Of a stretch of 33,977 bases of DNA, positions 1-6,445 are shown one piece after another. Below the pieces are notes generated by a model. The model ran no database searches. It was not told the DNA's origin and was given only the letters and a program-made list of their open reading frames with translations. The position numbers and the translations under genes are program-made. The DNA comes from Desulfobulbaceae bacterium (lineage in GTDB: Bacteria > Desulfobacterota > Desulfobulbia > Desulfobulbales > Desulfobulbaceae). The stretch spans positions 1 through 33,977 of the forward strand of contig DNUE01000020.1 in the NCBI GenBank assembly GCA_003508005.1. Direction: 5' to 3'. The stretch's first letter is position 1. Every line of letters begins with the position of its first letter.

Positions 1-25
1 TGAGTTTCATTGGTAATCAGCAATA
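1..25 (+). repeat. Left copy of a 25-bp terminal inverted repeat
   Basis: The first 25 bases are the exact reverse complement of the last 25 bases of the window. The core, read outward from the window, is TGATTACCAATGA followed by AACTCA, and it recurs as the ends of the MITE at 6274-6410. I infer that this is the end of a multi-copy mobile element at which the assembled sequence stops. No transposase is visible. Confidence 0.8.
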
Positions 26-304
26 AAAAAACCAGGCGCAATGCCCAGGGTTCGGAACGCTGGGGTCTGAGAGGATTATGCGATTGAGGAGCGGTCAAAG
101 ACGGCAAAAAGCCGTATACGAGCACAAAAGATTAATTTGTGGGTAAGCTTAAATTATCATCCGTTTTCTCCTCTTGTCCTGATCCTGGTTCATCGTAATC
201 CTGTCTCTTTCGCTGCTTGTGCAATGAATAATAATGATTATCATTTTAACATTCGTTCAATGAGATCAGGGTTTGAAACAAATGATTTGGTCAGGAGGTG
301 CTTT
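26..304 (+). other. Intergenic leader before msrAB
   Basis: No credible gene is seen here. There is a small hairpin at 101-115 (ACGGC, five A, GCCGT) without a T-run, and a Fur-box-like palindrome at 230-248. The open frame of the downstream gene continues upstream to 137, but that part is neither signal-peptide-like nor Msr-like, so it is left as non-coding. Confidence 0.5.
230..248 (+). promoter_or_regulatory. Fur-box-like operator
   Basis: The 19-mer is centred on the palindrome ATGATTATCAT (234-244). It matches the classical Fur box (GATAATGATAATCATTATC) at 15 of 19 positions by eye. It lies 57 bp upstream of the msrAB start codon, where it would overlap a promoter. This suggests iron- or metal-responsive control of the exported methionine sulfoxide reductase. 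Binding is inferred, not shown. Confidence 0.6.
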
Positions 305-1366
305 ATGATGATGAAGATTCTCATTATTTCAGCGATGTCACTGCTTTTTTCCTCCGTCCTGCCGGCCCAGGCAACGAGGCAGAAAACGGCAATATTTGCC
401 GGCGGGTGTTTTTGGTGCATGGAGCCGCCTTTTGAGCAACTGGAGGGGGTAATCGAGGTAACCGCGGGCTACACCGGGGGGCGGACAGAAAATCCCACCT
501 ATGAACAGGTCAGCTCCGGAAAGACGGGACATATTGAAGCGGTGCGGGTCAATTACGATCCTGACCGGATCAGCTACGATGCCCTCCTTGATGTTTTCTG
601 GCGGCAGATCGATCCAACCGACCAGGGCGGTCAATTTGCCGATCGGGGCACGCAGTATGCCACCGCAATTTTTTATCTCGACGAGGAGCAGCGGCTCCAG
701 GCGGAAGCGTCGCGGCAGCGGTTGAGCGAATCGGGTATTTTCGATCGCCCGGTGGTCACCGCTATCCTTCCTGCTGCCCAATTTTATGAGGCGGAGGAGT
801 ACCATCAGGACTATGCCCGCAAAAATGTTCTGCATTACAGCATGTACAAGACAGGTTCCGGCCGGGCCGGGTTTGTGCAGAAGACCTGGAAGGAAAGGCA
901 GGGTGAGCAGGCCGGGGGCAGGCAGTACAGCAAGCCGACGGCCCAAGAGCTGCGCAAGATCCTGACGCCACTGCAGTACTCGGTCACCCAGGAGGAGGAT
1001 ACCGAACCGCCCTTCAGCAACCCTTACTGGAACAACAAGGAGGCGGGAATTTACGTGGATATTGTCTCCGGCGAACCGCTGTTTTCCTCCAAGGACAAAT
1101 ATGATTCCGGCACCGGTTGGCCGAGTTTCATCAGGCCCCTGGCAGCGGAGAACATTGTCGAAAAAAAAGATTTCGGGCTGTTCTCGGTGCGGACCGAGGT
1201 CCGCAGCAGGCACGGCGACTCGCACCTGGGACATGTTTTTCCTGACGGGCCGCAGCCGACAGGACTGCGCTACTGCATCAATTCGGCCGCGCTCCGATTC
1301 GTGCCCAAGGCCAGCATGGCGGAAGAGGGCTACGGGGATCTCCTGGAGCAAGTGGCCGATAAATAG
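305..1366 (+). CDS. msrAB: Exported peptide methionine sulfoxide reductase MsrA-MsrB fusion
   Basis: A 353-residue bifunctional enzyme that reduces S- and R-methionine sulfoxide in proteins. ATG 305 was chosen because AGGAGG (293-298) sits 6 nt upstream and the protein then opens with a signal peptide ending near PAQA (residues 20-23); ATG 308 and 311 are alternatives. MsrA comes first, with catalytic Cys35 in GCFWCMEPPF, and MsrB follows from about residue 225, with SGTGWPSF, HLGHVFPDGP and catalytic Cys324 in RYCINSAALRF. The MsrB part lacks the two CxxC zinc motifs, and Thr replaces the usual resolving Cys of SGCGWPSF. The signal peptide places it in the periplasm, so it probably repairs oxidised envelope proteins. 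A Fur-like box lies just upstream. Confidence 0.95.
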   Translation: MMMKILIISAMSLLFSSVLPAQATRQKTAIFAGGCFWCMEPPFEQLEGVIEVTAGYTGGRTENPTYEQVSSGKTGHIEAVRVNYDPDRISYDALLDVFWRQIDPTDQGGQFADRGTQYATAIFYLDEEQRLQAEASRQRLSESGIFDRPVVTAILPAAQFYEAEEYHQDYARKNVLHYSMYKTGSGRAGFVQKTWKERQGEQAGGRQYSKPTAQELRKILTPLQYSVTQEEDTEPPFSNPYWNNKEAGIYVDIVSGEPLFSSKDKYDSGTGWPSFIRPLAAENIVEKKDFGLFSVRTEVRSRHGDSHLGHVFPDGPQPTGLRYCINSAALRFVPKASMAEEGYGDLLEQVADK

Positions 1367-1447
1367 AAAGCCGAAATCCGCGTGCCTGCAGATTTTTTCT
1401 GTATTTCCACCAGTTCCATGTTAAAATAATCCTGCACCTATTTTTTT

Positions 1448-1476
1448 GTCAGTCTCGCAACAAGTGCGAGACTGAC
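1448..1476. repeat. REP-like hairpin, copy 1
   Basis: A perfect 12-bp inverted repeat, GTCAGTCTCGCA and its complement, with loop ACAAG. A T-run precedes it on the + strand but does not follow it, so it is not a standard terminator in that direction. The same GTCAG-C-CGC / GCG-GACTGAC design recurs at 20947-20975, which points to a dispersed palindromic repeat family. Confidence 0.7.
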
Positions 1477-1511
1477 GCCGGCCGCTGATACCGTACTTCA
1501 GGGGAAAAGGC

Positions 1512-1829
1512 ATGTGGACTGGGTTGGTCATTCTCTTCATGGGCATTTTCACCGGCATGAGTTTCTATATGGCCTTTCTCGGCTTGCGGACCGGCGAGGA
1601 CAGCTGGTATTTTTTTGCCGCCTCCGGCCTGTTCTGCGCAATGTTTTTCATCATCGCCATCGTGAGGTTTTTTGCGAAGAAAAGCGCTTTTGGAGACAGG
1701 ATTGGCAGGACCATAGCCGGAGATTCCCGACCGGTTTCGTTTGTGCCGCACTGGTTCATGATGGCGGCGCTCACCCTTGCCGGGATTGCCCTCCTTGCGG
1801 CGATACTCATTCCGAGGTTTTTCCGGTGA
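1512..1829 (+). CDS. Small three-helix membrane protein, unknown function
   Basis: A 105-residue protein with three hydrophobic stretches, at about residues 3-23, 35-55 and 80-101, separated by short charged loops (LRTGEDSWY; FFAKKSAFGDRIGR). It is probably an inner-membrane protein. The start ATG has AGGGGAAAAGG just upstream. It ends 50 bp before the CDP-alcohol phosphatidyltransferase on the same strand and may be co-transcribed with it. I recognise no domain; the reading frame, start signal and membrane pattern support a real gene but not a function. Confidence 0.7.
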   Translation: MWTGLVILFMGIFTGMSFYMAFLGLRTGEDSWYFFAASGLFCAMFFIIAIVRFFAKKSAFGDRIGRTIAGDSRPVSFVPHWFMMAALTLAGIALLAAILIPRFFR

Positions 1830-1878
1830 GCGCAGGGCGTGACGCGGCCGTTCGATGCACGGCGGGGGAGGGAAATGT

Positions 1879-2427
1879 GTGATCCTGCACGCCCTGCCCA
1901 ATCTCCTATCTACTGTTCGCTTGCTGCTGGCGGGCCTTTTCCCGTTCTGTCCGGCGCAGGAATGGATATGGCTGGTCCTTGCCGCCGGGGCAAGCGATTT
2001 CCTCGACGGCTGGATTGCCCGGCGCTGGCATCTGGAAAGCTGGCAGGGCGGCCTGCTGGACGCGGTCGCTGACAAGCTGTTTGTTCTTTCTGTCCTGGTC
2101 ACCTTTGTTCTGGCAGGAAAGTTTTCGCCATGGTGGGTTCCCGGTCTGCTTGCCCGGGACCTCACCGTGGCCATGATCGCGCTCTATGCCTTTTGCCGCA
2201 GGGAATGGGCCTCCTTCCGCAAAATGGAGGCCAGCGTGTCGGGAAAGCTGGCCACCGCCGGGCAGTTTCTCTTCTTCGCGACTGTTGTGCTCGCCCCCGC
2301 CTCTATCCCTTCCGTTTTTGCCGTTGCGGTGCTGTTCAGCTTTCTCGCGGCGTTTGACTACAGCCGGCGATTCGTCCTGGCCCTTCGGCAACGGGCTGCG
2401 GAACGGGCGATGCCTCAGCCTGAATAA
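1879..2427 (+). CDS. CDP-alcohol phosphatidyltransferase family protein
   Basis: An integral membrane enzyme of about 182 residues that would transfer a phosphatidyl group from a CDP-linked donor to an alcohol, as in phospholipid headgroup synthesis. The full family signature D-x2-D-G-x2-A-R-x8-G-x3-D-x3-D is present, with Asp40, Asp43, Asp61 and Asp65. I chose GTG 1879 because GGGGAGGG lies 7 nt upstream and the N-terminus then reads ILHALPNLLSTVR, much like PgsA-type proteins. ATG 1855 (8 residues longer) is the alternative, but its N-terminus, MHGGGGKC, looks unnatural. Several hydrophobic helices follow the active-site region. The substrate cannot be assigned: glycerol-3-phosphate (PgsA-like) is the best guess. 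Confidence 0.85.
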   Translation: MILHALPNLLSTVRLLLAGLFPFCPAQEWIWLVLAAGASDFLDGWIARRWHLESWQGGLLDAVADKLFVLSVLVTFVLAGKFSPWWVPGLLARDLTVAMIALYAFCRREWASFRKMEASVSGKLATAGQFLFFATVVLAPASIPSVFAVAVLFSFLAAFDYSRRFVLALRQRAAERAMPQPE

Positions 2428-2465
2428 GGAGAACCGGCGAGAGGAAAAGAAGTTGTTTCCCGGCG

Positions 2466-2495
2466 TTGACTTTCCTGTCGCCGCTTGGCTATACT
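2466..2495 (+). promoter_or_regulatory. Sigma70-type promoter of the riboswitch transcript
   Basis: TTGACT (2466-2471) and TATACT (2490-2495) are separated by 18 bp. This predicts transcription starting near 2502, just before the riboswitch aptamer. Each hexamer matches the consensus at 5 of 6 positions. Confidence 0.65.
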
Positions 2496-2517
2496 TAAAA
2501 TAAACGTGTGAATATCC

Positions 2518-2600
2518 TGGGTGCAGAAAAGCCGAACCGGTCCGGAGGCCAGCGCCGAAAGCCACGGGTCTTGCAGCAGACAGCCGGGTTGCCGAACTGA
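2518..2600 (+). ncRNA. GEMM-I-type cyclic dinucleotide riboswitch (aptamer)
   Basis: The signature segments of GEMM-I RNAs appear in order: a GAACC...GG hairpin (GGTC-CGGA-GGCC, 2538-2550), GCCGAAAGCC (2554-2563), a variable stem CGGGTCT...AGAC, then AGCCGGGTTGCCGA (2582-2595), which matches the conserved 3' block ending GGGTTxCCGA. GEMM-I RNAs bind cyclic di-GMP, and the Geobacter-type subclass binds 3',3'-cGAMP. I cannot tell the ligand by eye. The setting fits: a promoter just upstream, a terminator sharing the 3' block, and a secreted surface-type protein downstream. A covariance-model search against the Rfam GEMM families would settle it. Confidence 0.72.
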
Positions 2601-2623
2601 AGGGAGGCGACCCGGCTGTTTTT
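2581..2623 (+). terminator. Intrinsic terminator of the riboswitch expression platform
   Basis: CAGCCGGGTTGCC (2581-2593) pairs with GGCGACCCGGCTG (2606-2618) over 13 bp, including one U-G wobble, and TTTTT follows at once. The left arm is the conserved 3' block of the aptamer, so the aptamer and the terminator cannot form together. By this logic ligand binding would prevent termination, making an ON switch for the gene starting at 2804. Confidence 0.8.
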
Positions 2624-2629
2624 GTGATT

Positions 2630-2760
2630 ACCGACTATGTCGGTGAGGGGACTGATTTAATTATTCCTTTGTATGCCGGGGACAGAATGATTTTCGCCAA
2701 TACTTCGCGAAAAAAAATTCAGTCCCCTGAGGTTGGCGGAAAAATTCAATCTGTCTCCCC
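2630..2760. repeat. Palindromic REP/MITE-type element (GGGGACTGA...TCAGTCCCC)
   Basis: A block of nested inverted repeats. The small hairpin ACCGAC-TAT-GTCGGT (2630-2644) comes first. GAGGGGACTGA (2645-2655) then pairs with TCAGTCCCCT (2719-2728), and GGGGACAG (2678-2685) with its flank pairs imperfectly with the CTGTCTCCCC block (2751-2760). Elements with GGGGACTGAATTTTTTCGC-like arms are common near REP-associated tyrosine transposases in Deltaproteobacteria; that link is from memory. It sits between the riboswitch terminator and the gene it should control. Confidence 0.55.
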
Positions 2761-2803
2761 GAATAAAAACTCGACAGGAAGACCGAGCAGAGGAGGGGAT
2801 GGC

Positions 2804-4579
2804 ATGAATATCGAACGCAGGCTTGCAGGTTTTCTCATCACCATTGTGCTGTCAATGACCCCCGCTGCCGGCTGGTCCGTCGTAGTCAGCAGCGTCGGCG
2901 CATTGCAGAGCGCCGTTCTCAGTGCCAACAGCGGCGGCGACAAGACCATCCTCATCGCCAACGGCAATTATGATTTGAGCGGTGTGGCCCTTTTCATCAC
3001 CGCCGACGGGGTCACGGTCCGCGGCGCCAGCGGCAACCGGAGCGCTGTCGTGCTGGACAATCACTATGTCGAGGGAGGCACCAGCGGCATATTCCGCATC
3101 GTCTCCTCCGGCGTCACCATCGCCGATCTGACCCTGAAGCGGCCCTATTATCACGCCATCCATATCAGCCCGGCCGCGGGCAGGAGCACGCAAAACATCC
3201 TGATCCAGAATGTCCATATCATCGACCCGGGCGAGCAGGCGATCAAGATCAACGCTGACGATACCGTCTCGGCCACCTACACGGTCAACAACAGCACCAT
3301 CAGGAACTGCCTGATCGAGCTGACCGACGCGGGCAGGGCGAGCCTGACCAACCCCGATGATCCTTGCTACACCGGCGGGATCGACGGCCACTGGGCCGCC
3401 AACTGGAAGGTGCAGGATAACGTGATCAGGGGGTTCTGGTGCAGCGACGGACTGTCGGAGCACGGCGTCCATTTCTGGAACCACTCCAGCAACATCCTGG
3501 TGGAGCGCAACCAGATCATCGACTGCGACCGGGGCATCGGCTTCGGCCTGGGGGAGGACAGGGGCAACACCGGCGGCATCATCCGCAACAACATGATCTG
3601 GCACGGGCCTGACCACGGATTCAGCGATGTCGGCATCAGCCTGGAGTCGACCCCGGACGCCCAGGTGTACAACAACACCGTTTTCCATGAGCATGCCTAC
3701 GCAGCCATCGAATACCGCTTTGCCGCGACCACGACCACCCTCATCGCCAACAACCTGACCAACCGGGCCATCAGCCAGCGGGACGGGGCCACCGGGGTGG
3801 AGAGCCACAACCTGACCACCGCCCAGGCCTCCTGGTTCGTCGATGTTGCGACGGGCGACCTGCACCTGGCCTCCGAAGTCGGGAGCGTGGTCGATCAGGG
3901 TGAGGCGGTGCCGGGGCTGATTGATGATTTCGACAAGGGGGCCAGGCCCTTCGGCGCAGGCTATGATATCGGGGCTGATGAATACGGGGCAGGTCCGCCT
4001 CCTCCTCCACCCCCGCCGCCTCCACCTCCGCCTGAAGGGGTCAATATGGCGCCGGTGCTGCATCTGCTGGGAGACCGGGACGAGCGGGAGGTCCTGCACG
4101 AGGATTTCGAGAGCTGGCCTCCCTCCGGTTGGTCCATCGTGAACAATGGCGGGGATTGCGTGTTGCAAAGCAACACAAGCATAGTCAAACCCAACTATGC
4201 CGGAGGTGACGGCAAGGCTACCGCGGCAAGTGCTGACGATTGCGGGCCCGGTACGACGATGAATACGGACCTGCTGAGCCCGGTCTTTGATCTGTCCATG
4301 GCGGAAGAGGCGACCCTTTCTTATATCGCCGTATACAACGATTGGGCCGGTCATGCTGATTATGCCGAGGTGTCGATCAGCACGAATGGTGGTACTTCGT
4401 GGACATCGCTGCTGCGTTGGGAGGGGGTGGATCATAACGCCTATGGTCCGGGTGAAGCAGTAACCCTCGATCTGAGACCCTATGCAGGGTCCATCATGAC
4501 CCGTCTTCGCTTCCGCTATTATGCTCCAGACTACGATTGGTGGTGGATGATTGATCAGGTGCGGGTGACCAGGAAATAG
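2804..4579 (+). CDS. Secreted parallel beta-helix protein with C-terminal choice-of-anchor-J-like domain
   Basis: A 591-residue exported protein. ATG 2804 was chosen because AGAGGAGGGG lies 8-10 nt upstream and a signal peptide of about 25 residues follows (MNIERRLAGFLITIVLSMTP). Residues about 30-390 look like a right-handed parallel beta-helix of the pectate lyase/NosD kind (repeated NxxI, NNxI and IRNN turns) and end in the typical GADEY motif. A run of about 13 prolines (DNA 3996-4034) forms a stiff linker. Residues about 430-591 begin EDFESWPPSGW and resemble the cleaved-adhesin/choice-of-anchor-J beta-sandwich. No sorting signal or membrane anchor follows. Polysaccharide binding or cleavage is possible, but no catalytic residues can be assigned. 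It lies downstream of a GEMM-type riboswitch. Confidence 0.8.
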   Translation: MNIERRLAGFLITIVLSMTPAAGWSVVVSSVGALQSAVLSANSGGDKTILIANGNYDLSGVALFITADGVTVRGASGNRSAVVLDNHYVEGGTSGIFRIVSSGVTIADLTLKRPYYHAIHISPAAGRSTQNILIQNVHIIDPGEQAIKINADDTVSATYTVNNSTIRNCLIELTDAGRASLTNPDDPCYTGGIDGHWAANWKVQDNVIRGFWCSDGLSEHGVHFWNHSSNILVERNQIIDCDRGIGFGLGEDRGNTGGIIRNNMIWHGPDHGFSDVGISLESTPDAQVYNNTVFHEHAYAAIEYRFAATTTTLIANNLTNRAISQRDGATGVESHNLTTAQASWFVDVATGDLHLASEVGSVVDQGEAVPGLIDDFDKGARPFGAGYDIGADEYGAGPPPPPPPPPPPPPEGVNMAPVLHLLGDRDEREVLHEDFESWPPSGWSIVNNGGDCVLQSNTSIVKPNYAGGDGKATAASADDCGPGTTMNTDLLSPVFDLSMAEEATLSYIAVYNDWAGHADYAEVSISTNGGTSWTSLLRWEGVDHNAYGPGEAVTLDLRPYAGSIMTRLRFRYYAPDYDWWWMIDQVRVTRK

Positions 4580-4753
4580 GCGGGAGAGCGCTTCCTGGGA
4601 AATGCGCCAACAAGCGTTCTCGGCATGTGCTCCGGGGCACGACCCTCGATTTGGGCGCAATGCGAGTGCATGCGGCAGATTCCCCGCTCTTACTTATCAG
4701 GCCCTATCCCTGGTCGCCTGCAGGGCATGGCAAGGGCTGAGCAGGAGTGCGAT
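4580..4753. other. Convergent intergenic region without recognised features
   Basis: This spacer lies between the 3' ends of the beta-helix gene (+) and the TSCPD gene (-). I see no hairpin with a T-run and no small gene with a start signal. Confidence 0.5.
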
Positions 4754-5323
4754 CTACATGATCAGGGAGTTTTTGTCAGATTCCTCGGTGGGGCCCTTGC
4801 GGTAGCGGTTCAGCACCCCGTAGAGCATATCCGGAAGGTCGTTCTTCTGGCGCGAAGAGCGCTGGATCTGCTTGAGGCACTTGTCCAGGGTCAGCGGCTC
4901 GTACAGGAAGATATGGCGAAGGATGAGGGAGATGAGGCGGGTGATGGTGGTCAGGTTGGAGATGCGCGACTGCAGCTCATGGTTGCGGTCAAAGGCAGTG
5001 GAGGCGAACACCTCCACCGGGTTGCCCTCCACCTCGCTCACCGAGAGGTACCACTTGTTCTGCTCCCGGTCCACGGTCCGGTAGCGTTTGCCGTCCACCA
5101 CATCGGGCAGGTCGATGGGTTCCAGGTTCGCAATATTGTTGGGCTGGGGCAGGATCGGCTCGTCATGGTACAGGTGCCACGCCTTTCTGATCGCCTCGGG
5201 ATGGTTTTTGACGGTCATCAGCACTGTTCTGCAGGTTGAACAGACAGCAACATTGTCCACGGACTGCGTTTTTTTCGCATTGCCGCACAGCTGACAGCGA
5301 GAATCCTGTTTTTTTTCCGTCAC
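4754..5323 (-). CDS. Stand-alone zinc-ribbon / TSCPD-like protein (C-terminal part of B12-dependent ribonucleotide reductase)
   Basis: A 189-residue protein starting at GTG, with GGAGGGAAGGA just upstream. The N-terminus carries two CxxC pairs (Cys10/Cys13 and Cys28/Cys31), a likely zinc ribbon. Residues about 80-165 (KWYLSVSEVEGNPVEVFAST...ITRLISLILRH) resemble the TSCPD domain found at the C-terminus of adenosylcobalamin-dependent class II ribonucleotide reductases (NrdJ/NrdZ). The catalytic barrel is absent, so it cannot reduce nucleotides itself; it may be a detached regulatory or reducing module. Its 5' end lies about 200 bp from the divergent corrinoid adenosyltransferase gene, which makes the B12 cofactor such a reductase needs. 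Confidence 0.65.
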   Translation of the reverse strand: MTEKKQDSRCQLCGNAKKTQSVDNVAVCSTCRTVLMTVKNHPEAIRKAWHLYHDEPILPQPNNIANLEPIDLPDVVDGKRYRTVDREQNKWYLSVSEVEGNPVEVFASTAFDRNHELQSRISNLTTITRLISLILRHIFLYEPLTLDKCLKQIQRSSRQKNDLPDMLYGVLNRYRKGPTEESDKNSLIM

Positions 5324-5457
5324 GTCCTTCCCTCCGGATTTCTTTTGCCCTCCCTGCAGGTTTCTGCCGCAAAAGCGAAATGCATCCTCATCCGCACTCT
5401 ACGGATGGTTGAATTTCTTCTCCTGACAGGGTACAAGCTGTTCCGTAGACCATACCC

Positions 5458-5490
5458 CGGTCAGGGGGCAAAAGTCAATGCGGTCAGGGG
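5458..5490. repeat. Paired direct repeat upstream of cobO
   Basis: CGGTCAGGGG occurs at 5458-5467 and again at 5481-5490, 23 bp start to start, about two helical turns. It lies between the divergent TSCPD and cobO genes and could be an operator. There is no other support. Confidence 0.3.
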
Positions 5491-5531
5491 CGGTTGGCCT
5501 GCTCGAAATCCCTCTGCCCGCGAACGACGGA

Positions 5532-6080
5532 ATGAAGACCATGGACACCGAACAGGAGAGAAAAAAGAGCCTGCTGCTTCTTTTTACCGGCAACGGCAAA
5601 GGGAAGACCACCTCGGCCCTCGGCCTTGCTTTCCGGGCTTTGGGCCACGGTTTTCCGGTCTGCATGATCCAGTTCATCAAGGGGAGCTGGCAGTGCGGCG
5701 AACTGGAGTCCGCCAAGCATTTTCCTTCCCTGTTCGAGATCCATGTCATGGGCCGTGGGTTCACCTGGCGGTCGGCCGATCTGGACAAGGATATCGCCGC
5801 CGCCCGCGAAGCGTGGGCCTTTGCCGAAAAGACCATCCGGGAGGACCGCTTCCGTTTTCTGATTCTCGACGAACTGACCTACCTCCTCACCTACGGAATG
5901 CTCCCTGAGCAGGCCGTTCTTGCCGCCCTGGCCTCCCGATCCGATACCATGCATATCGTGGTGACCGGCCGGGCGGCGACGCCGGGTCTGATTGCTGCCG
6001 CGGACCTGGTAACTGAAATGCACGACATCAAACATCCGTATGCCAACGGGGTCATGGCCCAGCAGGGGATCGAGTTCTGA
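5532..6080 (+). CDS. cobO: Cob(I)yrinic acid a,c-diamide / cob(I)alamin adenosyltransferase
   Basis: A 182-residue cytoplasmic enzyme of the CobA/CobO/BtuR family. It transfers the adenosyl group of ATP to reduced corrinoids to make adenosylcobalamin. The P-loop GNGKGKTT lies near the N-terminus, followed by ALGLAFRALGHG, the GRGFTW motif and FLILDEL (Walker B), all family hallmarks. The length fits (E. coli BtuR has 196 residues). ATG 5532 was taken as the start; ATG 5541 is equally possible and upstream codons to 5478 look non-coding. The ribosome binding site is weak in both cases. No cobalamin riboswitch is recognisable upstream. Confidence 0.9.
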   Translation: MKTMDTEQERKKSLLLLFTGNGKGKTTSALGLAFRALGHGFPVCMIQFIKGSWQCGELESAKHFPSLFEIHVMGRGFTWRSADLDKDIAAAREAWAFAEKTIREDRFRFLILDELTYLLTYGMLPEQAVLAALASRSDTMHIVVTGRAATPGLIAAADLVTEMHDIKHPYANGVMAQQGIEF

Positions 6081-6265
6081 GCGGAGGGGCTCGCTTCAAC
6101 GGGACTAATGCGCTTTGCCCTTGCAACTTTTCCCCTGCTTGGTATTATTTTTTGTTTGCCAGCCAGCGCCGAAACGGCTCAGGATCATTTCAACTATTCA
6201 AAATCTGATCCGCAGTGCCGGGAGAGAAAGGCTCAGAACCGCGGCTGTTCATTGTGTGGGGAATT

Positions 6266-6418
6266 TTCAAATAAATGATTACCATCAATCCTCAGTCAGC
6301 GAAAAGGGTAATCCTTCCTGCTCCGGTGAGATTTTCGCACAATATTCCCTGTGGGAGAGGGCATTATTGGGGATTTTTCATTGGTTCACTGAGGATCATT
6401 GGTAATCACATTCAAATA
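6266..6418. mobile_element. MITE-like element with 8-bp target duplication
   Basis: An element of about 137 bp (6274-6410) is flanked by the direct repeat TTCAAATA at 6266-6273 and 6411-6418. Its terminal inverted repeats, 6276-6296 and 6388-6408, match at 18 of 21 positions; their outer parts read TGATTACCA. The right repeat matches the inverted repeat at both window ends at 17 of 19 positions (TGATTACCAATGA..CTCA). There is no coding capacity. The simplest reading is a non-autonomous derivative moved by a transposase encoded elsewhere. The rest of the 6081-6445 gap shows no gene. Confidence 0.7.
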
Positions 6419-6445
6419 TGAGTGTTTTGTTCCGGAGATCGAGTC

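Noticed and set aside
1439..1476. REP-like hairpin as terminator of msrAB
   Set aside because: The T-run precedes the stem on the + strand and does not follow it, so it does not have terminator geometry in that direction.
2852..4660. 602-residue open frame on the - strand across the beta-helix gene
   Set aside because: The + strand has a signal peptide, ribosome binding site and recognised repeats; the antisense product has no domain.
5324..5531. Possible cobalamin riboswitch upstream of cobO
   Set aside because: No B12-box-like sequence could be found in this spacer on the + strand.
6180..6260. Possible T-box leader before ileS (AACCGCG)
   Set aside because: Only the ACCGCG half of the T-box consensus matches; the AGGGTGG half, a specifier stem and a terminator are missing.
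6115..6405. 96-residue open frame upstream of ileS
   Set aside because: It runs into the MITE, has no ribosome binding site and no recognisable protein features.
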